The position numbers and the translations under genes were made by a program. Positions 63,042 to 64,000 of a DNA stretch of 64,000 bases are shown one piece after another (position 1 is the first letter of the stretch; each line of letters starts with the position of its first letter). The notes below the pieces were generated by a model. It was given only the letters and a program-made list of their open reading frames with translations. It had not been told where the DNA came from and ran no database searches. The stretch spans positions 186,001-250,000 of the forward strand of contig CAWHXR010000004.1 of NCBI GenBank assembly GCA_963833375.1, read 5' to 3'. The stretch comes from DASUPK01 sp963833375 (GTDB lineage: Bacteria > Actinomycetota > Thermoleophilia > Solirubrobacterales > 70-9).

Positions 63042-64000
63042 GGTCCTGGTGGCCGGCGCCTCCGGATACGCGGGGGCGCTCGCCGCGGAGCTGATCAGAA
63101 GACACCCGAGCCTCGAGCTGGCGCGGGTCACCGCGCGCACCGACGCGGGCAGGCGGCTCAACGAGCTCTATCCCCAGTACGCGGTCGATCTGGTGCTGGA
63201 AGAGCCGGCAGCCGAAGACGCCGCGGACGTCGACGCCGCGATCGTCGCGTATCCGCACGGCGCCGCCGCGCCCGTGGTCGCCGCCCTGCGGGAGCAGGGC
63301 ACGAAGGTGGTGGACCTGTCGGCCGACTTTCGCCTCCACGACCTCGAGACCTACTCGCGCTGGTACGGGGAGCACGGGGCGCCGCAGCTGCTGGGCGAGG
63401 CCGTCTACGGGCTGACCGAGCTGCACCGGGAGGCGATCGCTGCAGCCGATCTGGTCGCCAACCCGGGCTGCTACCCGACCGCGAGCGTCCTCGCCCTGGC
63501 GCCACTCGCCGCCGAGGGCCTGATCGACGACGTGGTGATCGACGCCAAGTCGGGAGTGTCGGGCGCGGGGCGGGCGGCCGCCGAGGAGATGGCGGTGATC
63601 AAGGGGTCCGACGACACCAAGCCCTACAGGGTGACCGGGCATCGCCACACCCCGGAGATCGCGCAGGAGCTGGCGGAGCTCGCCGGCATCGGCACAAGTC
63701 GGGTTGCTCCTGACGGAGCACCCTCGTATGACGGCGAGGGCGCGCTGACCTTCGTTCCCCACCTGATGCCCTACGACCAGGGGGAGCTGGTGAGCTGTTA
63801 CGTGCGGACCCCGGAGCCGCTCGATCCGGTGCGGATGCTGTCCCTGTACGAGGAGCGCTACGGGCAAGAGCCGTTCGTCGAGGTGACCTCGGAGCCGCCC
63901 GGGGTGAGCGGCGTCCGGGAGACCAACCTCTGCCGGATCCACCTGGCGCTGAACGAGGCCTCCGGCCGCGCGATGGCCTTCGCCTCGATCGACAATCTCT
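63034..64000 (+). CDS. argC: N-acetyl-gamma-glutamyl-phosphate reductase (runs off window)
   Basis: Arginine biosynthesis, NADPH-dependent. GTG 63034 overlaps the pheT stop: MNRVLVAGASGYAGALAAEL (NADP fold), VVDLSADFRLHDLETYSRWY, NPGCYPTASVLALAPLAAEG (catalytic Cys), SGVSGAGRAAAEEMAVIKGS, GHRHTPEIAQELAELAG, FVPHLMPYDQGEL. At GTSRVAPDGAPSYDGEG the coding sequence contains an in-frame copy of the dispersed repeat. No stop before the window end. Confidence 0.95.
   Translation, partial: MNRVLVAGASGYAGALAAELIRRHPSLELARVTARTDAGRRLNELYPQYAVDLVLEEPAAEDAADVDAAIVAYPHGAAAPVVAALREQGTKVVDLSADFRLHDLETYSRWYGEHGAPQLLGEAVYGLTELHREAIAAADLVANPGCYPTASVLALAPLAAEGLIDDVVIDAKSGVSGAGRAAAEEMAVIKGSDDTKPYRVTGHRHTPEIAQELAELAGIGTSRVAPDGAPSYDGEGALTFVPHLMPYDQGELVSCYVRTPEPLDPVRMLSLYEERYGQEPFVEVTSEPPGVSGVRETNLCRIHLALNEASGRAMAFASIDNL
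63697..63728 (-). repeat. Dispersed palindromic repeat inside argC
   Basis: Minus strand TACGAGGGTGCTCCGTCAGG then AGCAACCCGACT. It encodes part of TSRVAPDGAPSY in a variable region of the enzyme. Confidence 0.65.

Overview
The window is GC-rich DNA with actinobacterial content. The core gene order (acpP-rnc-smc-ftsY-ffh-rpsP-khpA-trmD-rplS-lepB-rnhB-yraN-comM-dprA), the many secreted proteins, the many NTF2/SnoaL-like genes starting MS(E/Q)ENVE and frequent -10 boxes ending 6-9 nt before start codons suggest an actinobacterium of the Thermoleophilia (Solirubrobacterales) type. That assignment is inference; no rRNA gene is present.

Layout. 1-18 kb is a + strand housekeeping block: acyl carrier protein, RNase III, SMC, the SRP pair FtsY/Ffh, ribosomal proteins S16 and L19, tRNA methylation, signal peptidase, RNase HII, competence genes (comM, dprA), thiD and ilvD. 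18-29 kb holds a hydrolase, a thioredoxin-fold protein, secreted proteins, a decayed integrase-linked cluster (20.8-22.2 kb), a folate enzyme, an L,D-transpeptidase, a XerC/D recombinase, a WhiG/FliA-type sigma factor, an EF-G-like GTPase and RNase HI. tRNA-Gly and tRNA-Cys follow. A 2.9 kb integrative element sits in tRNA-Cys between a 35 bp direct repeat (29.3-32.2 kb). 32.3-36 kb carries an RTX-like secreted protein, an NfeD-like protein, an NAD-dependent epimerase and tRNA-Val(GAC).

36.1-53.4 kb looks like a tandem island in tRNA-Val: a 46 bp imperfect repeat at 36090 and 50986, with a third core at 53434. The left part (15 kb) holds SnoaL-like genes, a DHA2 transporter, secreted proteins, a decayed IS110 transposase and 14 copies of a 16 bp palindrome-like repeat, then 1.2 kb of highly structured non-coding DNA and an xis/int pair. 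The right part (2.4 kb) carries tiny genes whose paralogues occur in the tRNA-Cys element and in the decayed cluster at 21 kb. 53.4-64 kb returns to core: secreted proteins, thrS, infC-rpmI-rplT, a TrmH methyltransferase, pheS-pheT and the start of argC.

Two points colour the whole reading. Many genes, including essential ones (ftsY, lepB, pheT), carry single-base frame breaks, so residual sequencing error is likely and frameshifts should not be read as decay without resequencing. The most novel material is non-coding: two copies of a roughly 120 nt element whose stems covary, each preceded by an array of 11 bp tandem units, next to the integrase.
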